Positions 12,063-19,980 are shown, counted from the first letter of the stretch. The stretch: 25,576 bases of DNA from Patescibacteria group bacterium (GCA_030917185.1 JAUPVF010000035.1:1-25576), one strand, 5' to 3'. Numbers and translations are program-made. The notes: generated by a model from the letters alone, not told the origin.

Positions 12063-12932
12063 ATGACAAAAGATGATTACACGGGTCTTTTAATTCTCCT
12101 TGGTATATTTGCCATCGCTGCGTTTGGCGGTGCAAAAAACTCCCAGTTTTTAACTCCACCCGCAAACAACGACCGACTGACTGTTGAACAAAAAATACAT
12201 GAGGCACAGACACAAGTTGATGACTTGAAAAAACAAATTCAGATTCAAGAAGAAGCAAAAACACGATCAGTATATGCAGGAAAAATTTTCCTCCAATACG
12301 TAAGCCGATCAACTGAACCGAGTCAGGAATATGTAACCATACGTATGGATAGCAATGCCACTACAACTATTCCAATTACCGGTTGGACATTGAAAAGTAT
12401 GGCAAGTGGTGTAAGTGTCACAATACCCAAAGGGACCTATTTATATTTCACTGGAATGCTTAATGCAGAGGAAAACATTATTCTTTCCCCTGGTGATACT
12501 GCCTATATATTGACCGGCATCTCGCCAAATGGATCAAATTTCAAGGTGAATAAATGTTCCGGTTACCTGTCACAATTCCAAACATTCTACCCATATCTCT
12601 ATACTAACTGTCCTGCACCACGTAATGAGGACTTATCATCAATTCCAAAACGAGTTGTGAACGATGCGTGTTTTGACTATATTGACTCTATGTCATCATG
12701 CAGAATACAAACCGAATCGCTTCCTATGAACTGGAGTTATGAATGTACACATTTTATATACGATAAAATTAATTACAATTCATGCATCAACACACACAAA
12801 GGTGATGCTGATTTCTACCAAAAAGAATGGCGTATCCATCTCAAACGAAGTGAACGGCTCTGGAAAGATAGACGAGAATCAATCCAACTGATTGATCTCA
12901 ATGGGAAAATTGTTGACACTATCACCTATTAA
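12063..12932 (+). CDS. Lamin-tail-domain-like envelope protein
   Basis: A 289-aa protein. An N-terminal membrane anchor covers about residues 8-24 (GLLILLGIFAIAAFGG). A short coiled coil follows at about 40-66 (EQKIHEAQTQVDDLKKQIQI). A beta domain begins at KIFLQYVSRSTEPSQEYVTI and continues with PITGWTLKSMASGVSVTIPKG; this order and the end ESIQLIDLNGKIVDTITY resemble the lamin-tail (LTD) fold. Several cysteines in the middle (KCSG, NCPA, DACFD, SSCRI, YECTH, NSCIN) suggest disulfides outside the cell. It ends convergently with the methyltransferase gene, and the two share 4 nt at their stop codons. Function unknown; a surface role is inferred. Confidence 0.75.
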   Translation: MTKDDYTGLLILLGIFAIAAFGGAKNSQFLTPPANNDRLTVEQKIHEAQTQVDDLKKQIQIQEEAKTRSVYAGKIFLQYVSRSTEPSQEYVTIRMDSNATTTIPITGWTLKSMASGVSVTIPKGTYLYFTGMLNAEENIILSPGDTAYILTGISPNGSNFKVNKCSGYLSQFQTFYPYLYTNCPAPRNEDLSSIPKRVVNDACFDYIDSMSSCRIQTESLPMNWSYECTHFIYDKINYNSCINTHKGDADFYQKEWRIHLKRSERLWKDRRESIQLIDLNGKIVDTITY

Positions 12933-13408
12933 AGCCCGAGCATCCGTGCAAGTCCAATACCATATGCAACAGATACGTTGAGTGACTCCTTGTTGCCTTT
13001 CATGGGAATCTCGGCGATAACATCACACAAATTTAATATGTTTGTATCTATCCCCTCTACTTCATTACCAATGATAAACAAAGTTGGGTTTTTTACTTTC
13101 ACTTTTTTGTAATCTACGGATTTTTCTGATTGCTCAAGCCCCACAACAGACACACCTTTCTTTTTCAATTCCTTAATAAACCGCACTGGATTATCTTTAT
13201 ATTCCCATGGAATTGTTTTTTCTGCACCAAGGGCGACTTTAGCAATGTCTCTACGCGACTTACCAAACCGATCAATTGGAGTTGGTGTGTAGCCAGATAA
13301 AATCAGTTTTGTTATTCTAAGAGCATCAGATGTACGAAAAATTGATCCCACATTATGGGTACTTCGGATATTATGTAACAACACGTACATATCTTTTTTC
13401 ATTCGCAT
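12929..13408 (-). CDS. SpoU/TrmH-family RNA 2'-O-methyltransferase
   Basis: A 159-aa SPOUT enzyme that would methylate a ribose in tRNA or rRNA using SAM. The start is set at MRMKKDMYVLLHNIRSTHN (13408); the ATG two codons later is an alternative, and the longer frame overlaps the divergent gene. Motif 1 is HNIRSTHNVGSIFRTSDA (R18-N-V-G-S-I-F-R), motif 2 is PTLFIIGNEVEGID, and motif 3 is IPMKGNKESLNVSVAYGIGL (the K-E-S-L-N-V-S knot). It lacks the extra L30-like N-terminal domain of RlmB. The target cannot be told from sequence alone. Confidence 0.9.
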   Translation of the reverse strand: MRMKKDMYVLLHNIRSTHNVGSIFRTSDALRITKLILSGYTPTPIDRFGKSRRDIAKVALGAEKTIPWEYKDNPVRFIKELKKKGVSVVGLEQSEKSVDYKKVKVKNPTLFIIGNEVEGIDTNILNLCDVIAEIPMKGNKESLNVSVAYGIGLARMLGL

Positions 13409-13443
13409 GACTATATCATATTGATTAGAAACACAAAACCCGA

Positions 13444-13449
13444 TACAAT
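13444..13449 (+). promoter_or_regulatory. -10 box of the DoxX-like gene
   Basis: TACAAT with 6 nt to the ATG at 13456, a leaderless arrangement. No Shine-Dalgarno. Confidence 0.5.
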
Positions 13450-13455
13450 ACACAC

Positions 13456-13809
13456 ATGCATATACTTTCAATATTCCCAACATTATTATCATTCGGTTTG
13501 GTTGCGCCCGCACTACTTCGCATTATGGTTGGTATCTGTGTGCTTCTTGCAGGATGGGAAAGATTCAAAAAACCATATAAATGGGCATCAGTTGCATATG
13601 GTGTTGTTGGAGTATTAATTACAATAGGTTTGTATACCCAACCAACGGCTCTTGTTGGAATAGTGCTCGTTGGGTTTAACATGTGGGCAGAGAAAAAAAT
13701 CGCCCCATTATCTCGTGAGCAAAAACTGCTCCATATATTTACAGCAGTTGTACTACTCTCCCTTATATTCACTGGTCCTGGTTTTCTGGCATTTGATTTA
13801 CCGTTATAA
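13456..13809 (+). CDS. DoxX-like membrane protein
   Basis: A 117-aa protein with four membrane helices: about residues 6-28, 41-60, 61-77 and 88-113. The order of GLVAPALLRIMVGICVLLAG, then ERFKKPYKWAS, then TALVGIVLVGFNMW fits the small DoxX/DoxD superfamily. The first helix ends with a Gly-Trp and the loop after it is charged, which is typical. The substrate is unknown. It is divergent from the methyltransferase gene with 47 nt between starts. The family call rests on general pattern, not on a diagnostic motif. Confidence 0.7.
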   Translation: MHILSIFPTLLSFGLVAPALLRIMVGICVLLAGWERFKKPYKWASVAYGVVGVLITIGLYTQPTALVGIVLVGFNMWAEKKIAPLSREQKLLHIFTAVVLLSLIFTGPGFLAFDLPL

Positions 13810-13830
13810 AAATATTCATATATCCTATAA

Positions 13831-13870
13831 CACAATTAAAAAGACCTTTTTCAAGGTCTTTTTAATTGTG
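13831..13870. terminator. Bidirectional terminator
   Basis: An 18-bp stem (13831-13848/13853-13870, core AAAAAGACCTT/AAGGTCTTTTT) with TTTC loop. It can end the DoxX-like gene (plus) and the 13938 gene (minus). Its composition resembles the hairpin heading element copies 1 and 2. Confidence 0.85.
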
Positions 13871-13937
13871 CACCCAACCAGAAGTTATTCTAACCCTATT
13901 AGGCGACAAAGATTGTATAGAAACACTATATAACAAA

Positions 13938-14492
13938 TTACTTTATATTAATGAAATCTGAATAAGTCCCAGTATAGTCAGATAGGGATACATTATTCGA
14001 TGGAATAATATATTCTATCTTTCCATTTCTTATTCCCATACCAAAAGCAATTCGTCCAATATATAACTTTTTGCCAGACTGATTATCTGCTTGTACTAAC
14101 ATTTCATAAAACCCTGCATAGTCACCATCTTTTATGCCTGAGAAAAAAATCTCAAATTGTTTCTTGAAATCAATATCAACTGACTGGTTGAGGAATATAG
14201 TTTTTTGTATTGGTATAGTTGTTTTATTGGGTGTGTCAATACCATTTCTTGCTGTGTTTAACCTGACAACACCGATGCAAATTGGTAAATTTCCGTAATT
14301 ATACAATTTAATTATTCCACTTTTATCTTCGTACCTAATATCAATTAATATTCTAAAATTTAGATTTAAGATATTCTCATTAATTTGATTTTGTTTGAAC
14401 GCAAAAATACTAGCTGTAATAATAGTTAGTATCCCAATAATGATCTGAACCATTCTCCAATTTACTTCATTTTTTAGAAATTTTTTACACAT
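13938..14492 (-). CDS. Membrane-anchored cargo protein next to tRNA-Lys
   Basis: A 184-aa protein. One membrane helix at about residues 14-32 (MVQIIIGILTIITASIFAF) is followed by a short heptad-like stretch (KQNQINENILNLNF), then a beta-rich domain (ILIDIRYEDKSGIIKLYNYG, then LPICIGVVRLN). The plan resembles unnamed accessory proteins with an anchor and an outside beta-sandwich. A weak Shine-Dalgarno (AAGAGGA) lies about 12 nt upstream. AT-rich. It lies downstream of element copy 3 in tRNA-Lys orientation, the same place cargo occupies after tRNA-Ser. Function unknown. Confidence 0.75.
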   Translation of the reverse strand: MCKKFLKNEVNWRMVQIIIGILTIITASIFAFKQNQINENILNLNFRILIDIRYEDKSGIIKLYNYGNLPICIGVVRLNTARNGIDTPNKTTIPIQKTIFLNQSVDIDFKKQFEIFFSGIKDGDYAGFYEMLVQADNQSGKKLYIGRIAFGMGIRNGKIEYIIPSNNVSLSDYTGTYSDFINIK

Positions 14493-14550
14493 CTATATTA
14501 ATTTCCTCTTAACCCTCCGTCCTACTTAGATTTATCCCACAGATTTTATT

Positions 14551-14570
14551 GGAAAGGCAGGAATCTTTCC
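14551..14570 (-). repeat. tRNA-Lys T-arm fragment in a hairpin
   Basis: Bases 14556-14565 (GGCAGGAATC on the plus strand) repeat 14809-14818 of the tRNA-Lys gene in the same orientation, inside a hairpin GGAAAG/CTTTCC. It is located between element copy 3 and the cargo gene. Could be a remnant attachment site. Short, so uncertain. Confidence 0.4.
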
Positions 14571-14626
14571 TTGCAGAAACTGTACACCTTTTGTTTTATA
14601 GTGTCGAGTAATTCCTGCTTTATGCA

Positions 14627-14797
14627 GCGCCCGGCAGAGTAATCTTTTTTAATTTTGTTTCGTCGTCACTCAACAAAATTAAAAACAGGGATTTCTGACA
14701 CGAGCTGTTGCTCGCGTAAACCAGAAATCCCTTCGATTCCTGCACGCAAACCTGCGGTTTGCTCGGGGCACATAAAAATCCGCTTTCGCGGATTTTT
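14627..14797 (-). repeat. tRNA-end-mimicking structured element, copy 3
   Basis: Read on the minus strand, in tRNA-Lys orientation, it has the same order as copies 1 and 2. The terminator hairpin is 14774-14797 (AAAAATCCGC, GAAA, GCGGATTTTT). P1 GTGCCC (14771-14766) pairs with GGGCGC (14632-14627). P5 is GCAAACC/GGTTTGC (14746-14762). P2 GCAG (14743-14740) pairs with CTGC (14637-14634). P4 has the 10-bp stem 14722-14731/14688-14697, internal loop GTTTACG/TGT, a 5-bp inner stem CGAGC/GCTCG and loop AACA. P3 is a 14-bp stem 14672-14685/14646-14659 with loop GAGTGACGACGA. The 3' arm repeats the tRNA-Lys end exactly for 11 bp (14627-14637 = 14803-14813). The outer arms match tRNA-Lys, not tRNA-Ser. 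Confidence 0.75.
14774..14797 (-). terminator. Terminator after tRNA-Lys
   Basis: AAAAATCCGC, tetraloop GAAA on the minus strand, GCGGATTTTT, 5 nt after the tRNA end. It ends tRNA-Lys transcription before the main fold of element copy 3. Confidence 0.85.
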
Positions 14798-14801
14798 GCT
14801 G

Positions 14802-14874
14802 TGCGCCCGGCAGGAATCGAACCTGCGACCATCTCCTTAAAAGGGAGCTGCTCTACCGACTGAGCTACGGGCGC
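14802..14874 (-). tRNA. tRNA-Lys (anticodon UUU)
   Basis: Minus-strand cloverleaf with acceptor GCGCCCG/CGGGCGC, D-arm GCTC/GAGC, anticodon loop CTTTTAA (anticodon TTT), and T-arm GCAGG/CCTGC with loop TTCGATT. The discriminator is A. CCA is not encoded (followed by CAGCA). Its 3' end is duplicated at 14627-14637 by element copy 3. Confidence 0.96.
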
Positions 14875-14913
14875 AAAATACAAAGTGAAATATAACTTAT
14901 TAAGTCAAAAAAA

Positions 14914-16038
14914 TCAATCTACCATCAACCTCATCTTAACAATTTTGTTAAGTATATTATTAGAATAGTCACTTTCTATTAGAGTTTTTTCTGGATTCAG
15001 ACTTACAATAATCGTATTATCACCGTCAACAAATCGCCTTACACCCATGTCATATGGTCTCAACATAACCGTTCTTACCTGACCCGATATCAGCGTAGGG
15101 ACTGCTACTTGAGCAATCACTTTCTCCCCCGTACTGGTCCACATTTGTACCGTTAGTTTCCATGGACCATCGGCAGATTTGAGACCAATATTTCTAACCA
15201 CAATAGCGATTTCAATATCTCTATCATTAAAAATCTCAGAGGTCGGCAGGACAGTCATTCCAACAATCATTAGATCAGGTGATCCGTTTGGATCCCCTCT
15301 TCCTTTATTCATATCACTTTTATCCCACACATACTTCTCGGTCATCATTGCATCATATTTCCAATCACCATCTTCTTTCACAAAAACCATATCTGCATCA
15401 ACAACACTCCCCACTGCGGTTGTTTTGGTTGTTGTAACAGCAATATCAACTCCATATTGAGCCAATCTAATAATTGTATATTTACTTTTAAGGTCATTAT
15501 CTGTGCCAGAAACACTTTGCGCTGTGCGCGAAGAAAAATGTTTCAATACCCCAGTTGTATCACCAGCAGAAGCAGATGAATTAATGGACTCAATAATTTG
15601 TCTAACCCGATCCATATCTGCCTGTGAGGCAAGTGGGTTTGGAATAACTGTTGTGGTAGTAAAGTTGTTATTTGTAGTCACCAGCGAATTATCTGGCGCA
15701 ATACTCCCTACCCCACCAAAAATCTCTTCTTTTTTTACCATCACATCATTCCATGTAGAATTAATCAGTCCTCGCGTCAGTGGCCCAACAAAACCAGTAG
15801 TTGATATGTTGTTTTGTTGTTGAAGTTGTTTGACCGCAGCCAATGTTTTAACACCAAAAAATCCAGTAATGGATGTTTCTAAAAGACCTTTTTTTACCAA
15901 ATATACTTGTAATAGATTAATTTCTGGGTTTCTTTTCCCATATGAAAGATTCGCATGGATCATTGTTGTATCAGCATATGCAGATTGAGAAACCATGAAA
16001 AAGAAAAAAACAAAAATGAGAGCAATAATTTTTTTCAT
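14914..16038 (-). CDS. Secreted peptidoglycan-binding / CARDB protein
   Basis: A 374-aa protein with the start at MKKIIALIFVFFFFMV. Signal peptide residues 1-22 (cut near AYA-D). A PG_binding_1 domain at about 29-92 (NPEINLLQVYLVKKGLLE, then TGFFGVKTLAAVKQLQQQN) would bind cell-wall peptide. A Ser/Thr/Asn-rich linker (about 100-140) leads to an NTF2-like region at about 145-245 (VRQIIESINSSASAGDTTGV, then VFVKEDGDWKYDAMM). A C-terminal CARDB-like beta domain covers about 255-370 (PDLMIVGMTVLP, VVRNIGLKSADGPW, LIESDYSNN). A TATAAC -10 lies a few bases before the ATG and suggests a leaderless mRNA. Probable cell-surface adhesion or wall-associated role. Confidence 0.88.
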   Translation of the reverse strand: MKKIIALIFVFFFFMVSQSAYADTTMIHANLSYGKRNPEINLLQVYLVKKGLLETSITGFFGVKTLAAVKQLQQQNNISTTGFVGPLTRGLINSTWNDVMVKKEEIFGGVGSIAPDNSLVTTNNNFTTTTVIPNPLASQADMDRVRQIIESINSSASAGDTTGVLKHFSSRTAQSVSGTDNDLKSKYTIIRLAQYGVDIAVTTTKTTAVGSVVDADMVFVKEDGDWKYDAMMTEKYVWDKSDMNKGRGDPNGSPDLMIVGMTVLPTSEIFNDRDIEIAIVVRNIGLKSADGPWKLTVQMWTSTGEKVIAQVAVPTLISGQVRTVMLRPYDMGVRRFVDGDNTIIVSLNPEKTLIESDYSNNILNKIVKMRLMVD

Positions 16039-16087
16039 ATAGTTATAATATCCCAACATCTTACACCCAATCATACACCGAAAAAAT

Positions 16088-16801
16088 CTACACTCCTAAT
16101 ATCCATTTTTCAGTTAATATATCTATATCCCCCTCACCAGATCGGACACTGTGTGTAATATTCACAAGAGATGACATGAGGGACACTAGTTCATCCGTGG
16201 TATATTTACGTGCACCAGCCAGTGCATTTTTATATTGGTATGGCGTCAATCCTGTATCTGTCTGGCTATCTGCACGACTCGCGAGCAACATGTTTTTAAC
16301 CTGCCAAAATAATATGCCATGAATTTCCTCGGGCACTCCACCCCGACGCAATAAATCAATGTATGATACCCATAATCGCTTTTTGTCACGAGCCAATAAC
16401 CCCTCTGTCACAGAAAAAATATTGTATGTTTCTTTTGTTTGCTCTGATTTTACAAACTCTTGAATTTTTTCTGCAATTTTTTCTATTTTTTTAATTGTTG
16501 GTGCATCAATTTTTCCCTCCACCATCAAAAACGGATGTTCCGTATTTTGCATATCACTCAATTTTTCCAAAATGAGGTTTTTGGTTTCTTTTTTACCCAA
16601 TAATCCATCTAACACCACAATGTATTTCTGATCAAACAAACCTTGTGACCCCAGTAATTCAATAAATTGTCCTTCATTCCAATTTTCTGTTGTTATTTTG
16701 AATAATTCAGCGTTAGGTCGTTTTTTAACTAAAGCACGCAACATCTCATGCAGTTTTGCACGTGATTTATGGACATCTGTACCGTAAAGTAAATAGATCA
16801 T
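16088..16801 (-). CDS. holA: DNA polymerase III delta subunit
   Basis: A 237-aa protein. MIYLLYGTDVHKSRAKLHEML is the usual delta N-terminus (IYLLYGxD...R). It continues with LLGSQGLFDQKYIVVLDGLL, the strand that in HolA carries (S/G)LF..K.IVVL. The middle has KKRLWVSYIDLLRRGGVPEEIHGILFWQVKNMLLA, matching the conserved helical clamp-loader region. Delta opens the sliding clamp during loading. It is shorter than typical HolA (about 330-340 aa), a shortening in line with CPR proteins. It starts 6 nt after the previous gene on the same strand. Confidence 0.88.
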   Translation of the reverse strand: MIYLLYGTDVHKSRAKLHEMLRALVKKRPNAELFKITTENWNEGQFIELLGSQGLFDQKYIVVLDGLLGKKETKNLILEKLSDMQNTEHPFLMVEGKIDAPTIKKIEKIAEKIQEFVKSEQTKETYNIFSVTEGLLARDKKRLWVSYIDLLRRGGVPEEIHGILFWQVKNMLLASRADSQTDTGLTPYQYKNALAGARKYTTDELVSLMSSLVNITHSVRSGEGDIDILTEKWILGV

Positions 16802-16807
16802 TGAGAG

Positions 16808-17158
16808 TTATTCTTTAATTAGAAAATCAAGTTGCTCCTCTGGAATACCGATTGATATTCCATACGCAACGGCATCACGCCAACTTTCCTTGTCTTCATG
16901 ATTAAATTCAAATAGTTTATCCCTAAAAACTGCGATAATATCCTTGTTTGTAGACCAAAAATGAGCATACCATTTTTCAGATTTTATACATTTTGATAAC
17001 TCAATTATTTGATTTTTATTTACTTCAACATCATATATGTGCCAACGCTCATTAACATTTTCATCATCGGTGATATGAACACCTGTAATTATAAAATGAT
17101 TCAGGATTAAATTATCTTCTAGACTTTCTTCTACAATTGATCCTTTATATATTTCCAT
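16808..17158 (-). CDS. Conserved CPR-type hypothetical protein
   Basis: A 116-aa soluble protein starting MEIYKGSIVEESLEDNLIL. It contains WHIYDVEVNKNQIIELSKCI, KWYAHFWSTNKDIIAVFRDKLFE split around residue 80, and ends YGISIGIPEEQLDFLI. From memory, proteins with this start (ME.KGSI.EESLED), a W/YA.F motif and an ending G(I/L)S(I/L)GIP..QLDF are widespread hypotheticals in Patescibacteria. Function unknown. It is packed between polA and holA, 9 nt from one and 6 nt from the other, so co-transcription is likely. Confidence 0.8.
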   Translation of the reverse strand: MEIYKGSIVEESLEDNLILNHFIITGVHITDDENVNERWHIYDVEVNKNQIIELSKCIKSEKWYAHFWSTNKDIIAVFRDKLFEFNHEDKESWRDAVAYGISIGIPEEQLDFLIKE

Positions 17159-17167
17159 ATTTTTATT

Positions 17168-19525
17168 TTATATTTTTTCCATTTCGCCCCAATTGTCCCC
17201 CGCGGAACTGTTAGCAATACACACAACACTTGACGTTTGTTTTGGATCAATCACATTTTGCATAATATATTTTATTTCTGGAGCAACAGAATCAACAAGA
17301 TGTTCTGCAACCTCATATACCAACTCATCATGCACCTGCAACAACAAACGAACGTCATTGGACAGATTTTTTGTTTGTATAAATTTATGGACTTCAATCA
17401 TTGCCAGTTTAATAATATCCGCCTCTGTCCCCTGTATCGGAGCATTAATCGCCATACGTTCTGCTTGGGCTTTCATAAATGGTAGTTTTGAACGAATATC
17501 TGGAAAATATCGCCGACGTCCAAAAAACGTTTCTGTATAGCCCTTTTGTGCTGTCTCATGTTTCACTTTTTCCAAATACTCTGCAAGCCCTGAAAACTTT
17601 TTGAAATAATCATCGTAAAAAATCTGTGCGTCTTCTTTGGATGTACCCAGATTTTGTTTCAGTGCCATCACACCCATACCATACATAACTCCGAAATTAA
17701 TAACTTTGGCTTTGGCCCGCATTTCTTTGGTGACTTCAGCAGGGTCAACACCAAATACCTCACTGGCTACTGCAGTGTGAACATCATGCCCAGTTTTGAA
17801 AATCTCAATCAGTTTACTATCACCAGATAAAAAGGCGGCAATACGTAATTCAATTTGAGAATAATCAAATGAAACTAATTTGAAACCAGGCTCAGCAATA
17901 AATGATTTGCGTATTTCACGACCTAAATCACTTTTATTAGGAATGTTTTGGAGATTTGGGTTCTGGCTTGCCATGCGTCCTGTTGTAGTACCGGCCTGCA
18001 AAAAATCTGCATGCAACCGATGTCCGTCATCAACCTGTGTCGGCATTGTATCAATATATGTGCCAAGTAATTTTGCCAACTCCCGGTATTCCAATACTAA
18101 CCCCGCAATTTCATGTTCATCTTTTAATTTTTCCAACTCTGACTCTTTGGTAGAATATGCCCCTGTTCCAGTCTTTTTTTGATTTTTTGGCTTTAACCCG
18201 AGTTTTACAAATAATATTTCGCCCAACTGTTTTGGAGATGCAATATTAAACTCAACACCAGCAATACCCCAAATCTTTTTTTGAATTGAATCTAATTCTG
18301 TATGATATTTTTTTGATAACACAGTCAAACGATCAATATCAATTTTTATCCCTCTCTCTTTCATTTGGTTGGCAATCGGAGTGAGTGGCAACTCAATACT
18401 ATCAACCACAAAATCTAGTTTCTGATCTGTAATCATTTTTCTCAAAACTTTCCGTGCATCATCTAATGTTCGTGTTCTGGTATATGACAAAATATCATCC
18501 AGTGTTGGATTGGTTTTGTTTGAATCAATAACCCACAACAACAACCCTGCCTCGCGGACATCATTTTCGGATACATCACTCGGTAGTGTATCTGTTGGCA
18601 TTTCAAGAGACAATGCCTCTGCAACTTTTGCTCCCAATGTTCGAAACTCAAATTCCATAAACAAATCCTGAACTTCCTTCATTTGCACATCTTCACGCCA
18701 TATTTTGTCGGGAATCATAAAATGTATTGGTGCATCGCGACGAATTGTTGCGAGCATTTTAGAAAACAACGCTTCTTCTTCACCCGCTTTCAACAACTCA
18801 ATTACTCTTTTTTTGATACCGGCTTTGATAAAAACATCCTCATTTTGAGCCAGTTTTTTGTATATATCTTCAATAGAACCAAAACGAACGATTAATTCCT
18901 GGGCAGTTTTTTCACCAATACCAGAAATACCAATGATATTGTCTGACGGATCACCACGTAACCCTTTGAAATCTGGTAATAATTCTGGACCAAAACCAAA
19001 CCGCTCCAACACCGCATCTTCATTGTAAATAATTGTGTCTTTAATTCCTTTTTTCAATGTATAGACACGAACCGTGTCCCCTGACACCAGTTGCAGTGTA
19101 TCCATATCCCCCGACGCAATGACAACATTAATTGTTTTATCATTTTTCACTTGTTCAACAATTGTTCCCAACATATCATCTGCCTCAAAACCTGCTGACG
19201 AATACATTGGAATACGAAATGCCTTGAATACATCTTTAGATCGTTCTAGTTGCTGAACCAACGCATCATCTGTTTTTTTACGTCCCGCTTTGTACCCTTC
19301 ATACACCTCGTGACGCATCGTTGGCTCAGGTAGATCGTAGCAGGCAACAATATAGTCTGGTTTGAGATCTTTCACCAGTTTGATGAGTAGTGTACACAAA
19401 CCATACAAAGCCCCTGTTGGTTCACCTGTCCCTGATTGAAAATCAGGTAAAGCATGATAAGCACGATGTAATATCGCGTGAACATCAAGCAACACAAGAG
19501 TTTTTTTGGTTTTTGGGGTCGCCAT
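17168..19525 (-). CDS. polA: DNA polymerase I lacking the proofreading domain
   Basis: A 785-aa protein. The 5'-nuclease domain (about 1-290) has LVLLDVHAILHRAYHA, the acidic AGFEADDMLG at 111-120, SGDMD at 138-142, and the helix-hairpin-helix GDPSDNIIGISGIG at 191-204. Between about 300 and 375 only a short linker remains where E. coli PolA has a 3'-5' exonuclease of about 190 aa, so proofreading is absent. The polymerase domain follows: TTTGRMASQNPNLQNIP (514-530), motif A DYSQIELR (554-561), motif B RAKAKVINFGVMYGMG (603-618) and motif C VHDELVYE (731-738). It fills gaps and removes RNA primers in repair and replication. Its extended -10 (TGGTATAAT) overlaps the tsaE stop codon. Confidence 0.96.
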   Translation of the reverse strand: MATPKTKKTLVLLDVHAILHRAYHALPDFQSGTGEPTGALYGLCTLLIKLVKDLKPDYIVACYDLPEPTMRHEVYEGYKAGRKKTDDALVQQLERSKDVFKAFRIPMYSSAGFEADDMLGTIVEQVKNDKTINVVIASGDMDTLQLVSGDTVRVYTLKKGIKDTIIYNEDAVLERFGFGPELLPDFKGLRGDPSDNIIGISGIGEKTAQELIVRFGSIEDIYKKLAQNEDVFIKAGIKKRVIELLKAGEEEALFSKMLATIRRDAPIHFMIPDKIWREDVQMKEVQDLFMEFEFRTLGAKVAEALSLEMPTDTLPSDVSENDVREAGLLLWVIDSNKTNPTLDDILSYTRTRTLDDARKVLRKMITDQKLDFVVDSIELPLTPIANQMKERGIKIDIDRLTVLSKKYHTELDSIQKKIWGIAGVEFNIASPKQLGEILFVKLGLKPKNQKKTGTGAYSTKESELEKLKDEHEIAGLVLEYRELAKLLGTYIDTMPTQVDDGHRLHADFLQAGTTTGRMASQNPNLQNIPNKSDLGREIRKSFIAEPGFKLVSFDYSQIELRIAAFLSGDSKLIEIFKTGHDVHTAVASEVFGVDPAEVTKEMRAKAKVINFGVMYGMGVMALKQNLGTSKEDAQIFYDDYFKKFSGLAEYLEKVKHETAQKGYTETFFGRRRYFPDIRSKLPFMKAQAERMAINAPIQGTEADIIKLAMIEVHKFIQTKNLSNDVRLLLQVHDELVYEVAEHLVDSVAPEIKYIMQNVIDPKQTSSVVCIANSSAGDNWGEMEKI

Positions 19526-19532
19526 TAGGGAT

Positions 19533-19541
19533 ATTATACCA
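19533..19541 (-). promoter_or_regulatory. Extended -10 of polA overlapping the tsaE stop
   Basis: On the minus strand TGGTATAAT, 7 nt before the polA ATG. The TAA at 19534-19536 is also the tsaE stop codon. polA therefore seems to have its own leaderless-type promoter even though it sits 8 nt after tsaE. Confidence 0.65.
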
Positions 19542-19980
19542 TTATTTCTATCTCCCTTCCCTCGTCCTGCATATGAGTAAATTGAATTTTAATATGTGGA
19601 GGCATAATATCGGCAACTCGTTCTGGCCACTCAATTAAAATAAGGTTTGTAGGGTTTGAAATAATTTCATTCCAACCGAGATGGAGCAACTCGCTTGATG
19701 TTTCAATACGATATGCATCAATATGAATAAGATGAGAAAATGGTTGTCCCTCTGCACCAAGTTCGTAGATTTTTTCAATAACAAATGTTGGACTGACGAC
19801 GTTTTCCTGTATACCAAGAGCCTGTGCCACACCTTGAGTAAATGAGGTTTTGCCTGCACCCAAATCACCGTACAATCCAACTACCGTGGCACCAGATGAT
19901 ATAGTGTTTAGTGTTGACACAAAATGCCCAGCAATTTTTTGAGTTTCTGTGAGAGAGTGTGCTATGTATTTTGTGGTCAT
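19534..19980 (-). CDS. tsaE: tRNA t6A biosynthesis ATPase TsaE
   Basis: The start is set at MTTKYIAHSLTETQKIA (148 aa); four extra residues are possible. P-loop GLYGDLGAGKTSFTQG lies at about 35-50. SPTFVIEKIYE (about 63-73) is the switch region of the family (SPTF.L...Y). HIDAYRI (about 84-90) and LILIEWPERV (about 112-121) with the usual E-W-P complete the signature. TsaE hydrolyses ATP in the TsaB-TsaD-TsaE complex that makes N6-threonylcarbamoyladenosine on ANN-reading tRNAs. tsaB and tsaD are not in the window. Upstream of polA. Confidence 0.94.
   Translation of the reverse strand: MTTKYIAHSLTETQKIAGHFVSTLNTISSGATVVGLYGDLGAGKTSFTQGVAQALGIQENVVSPTFVIEKIYELGAEGQPFSHLIHIDAYRIETSSELLHLGWNEIISNPTNLILIEWPERVADIMPPHIKIQFTHMQDEGREIEIMV

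Noticed and set aside
14620..14883. Minus-strand ORF of 87 aa starting MYFAPVAQSVEQLPFKEMVAGS
   Set aside because: It is a sense-strand translation across tRNA-Lys and element copy 3, a known annotation artefact.
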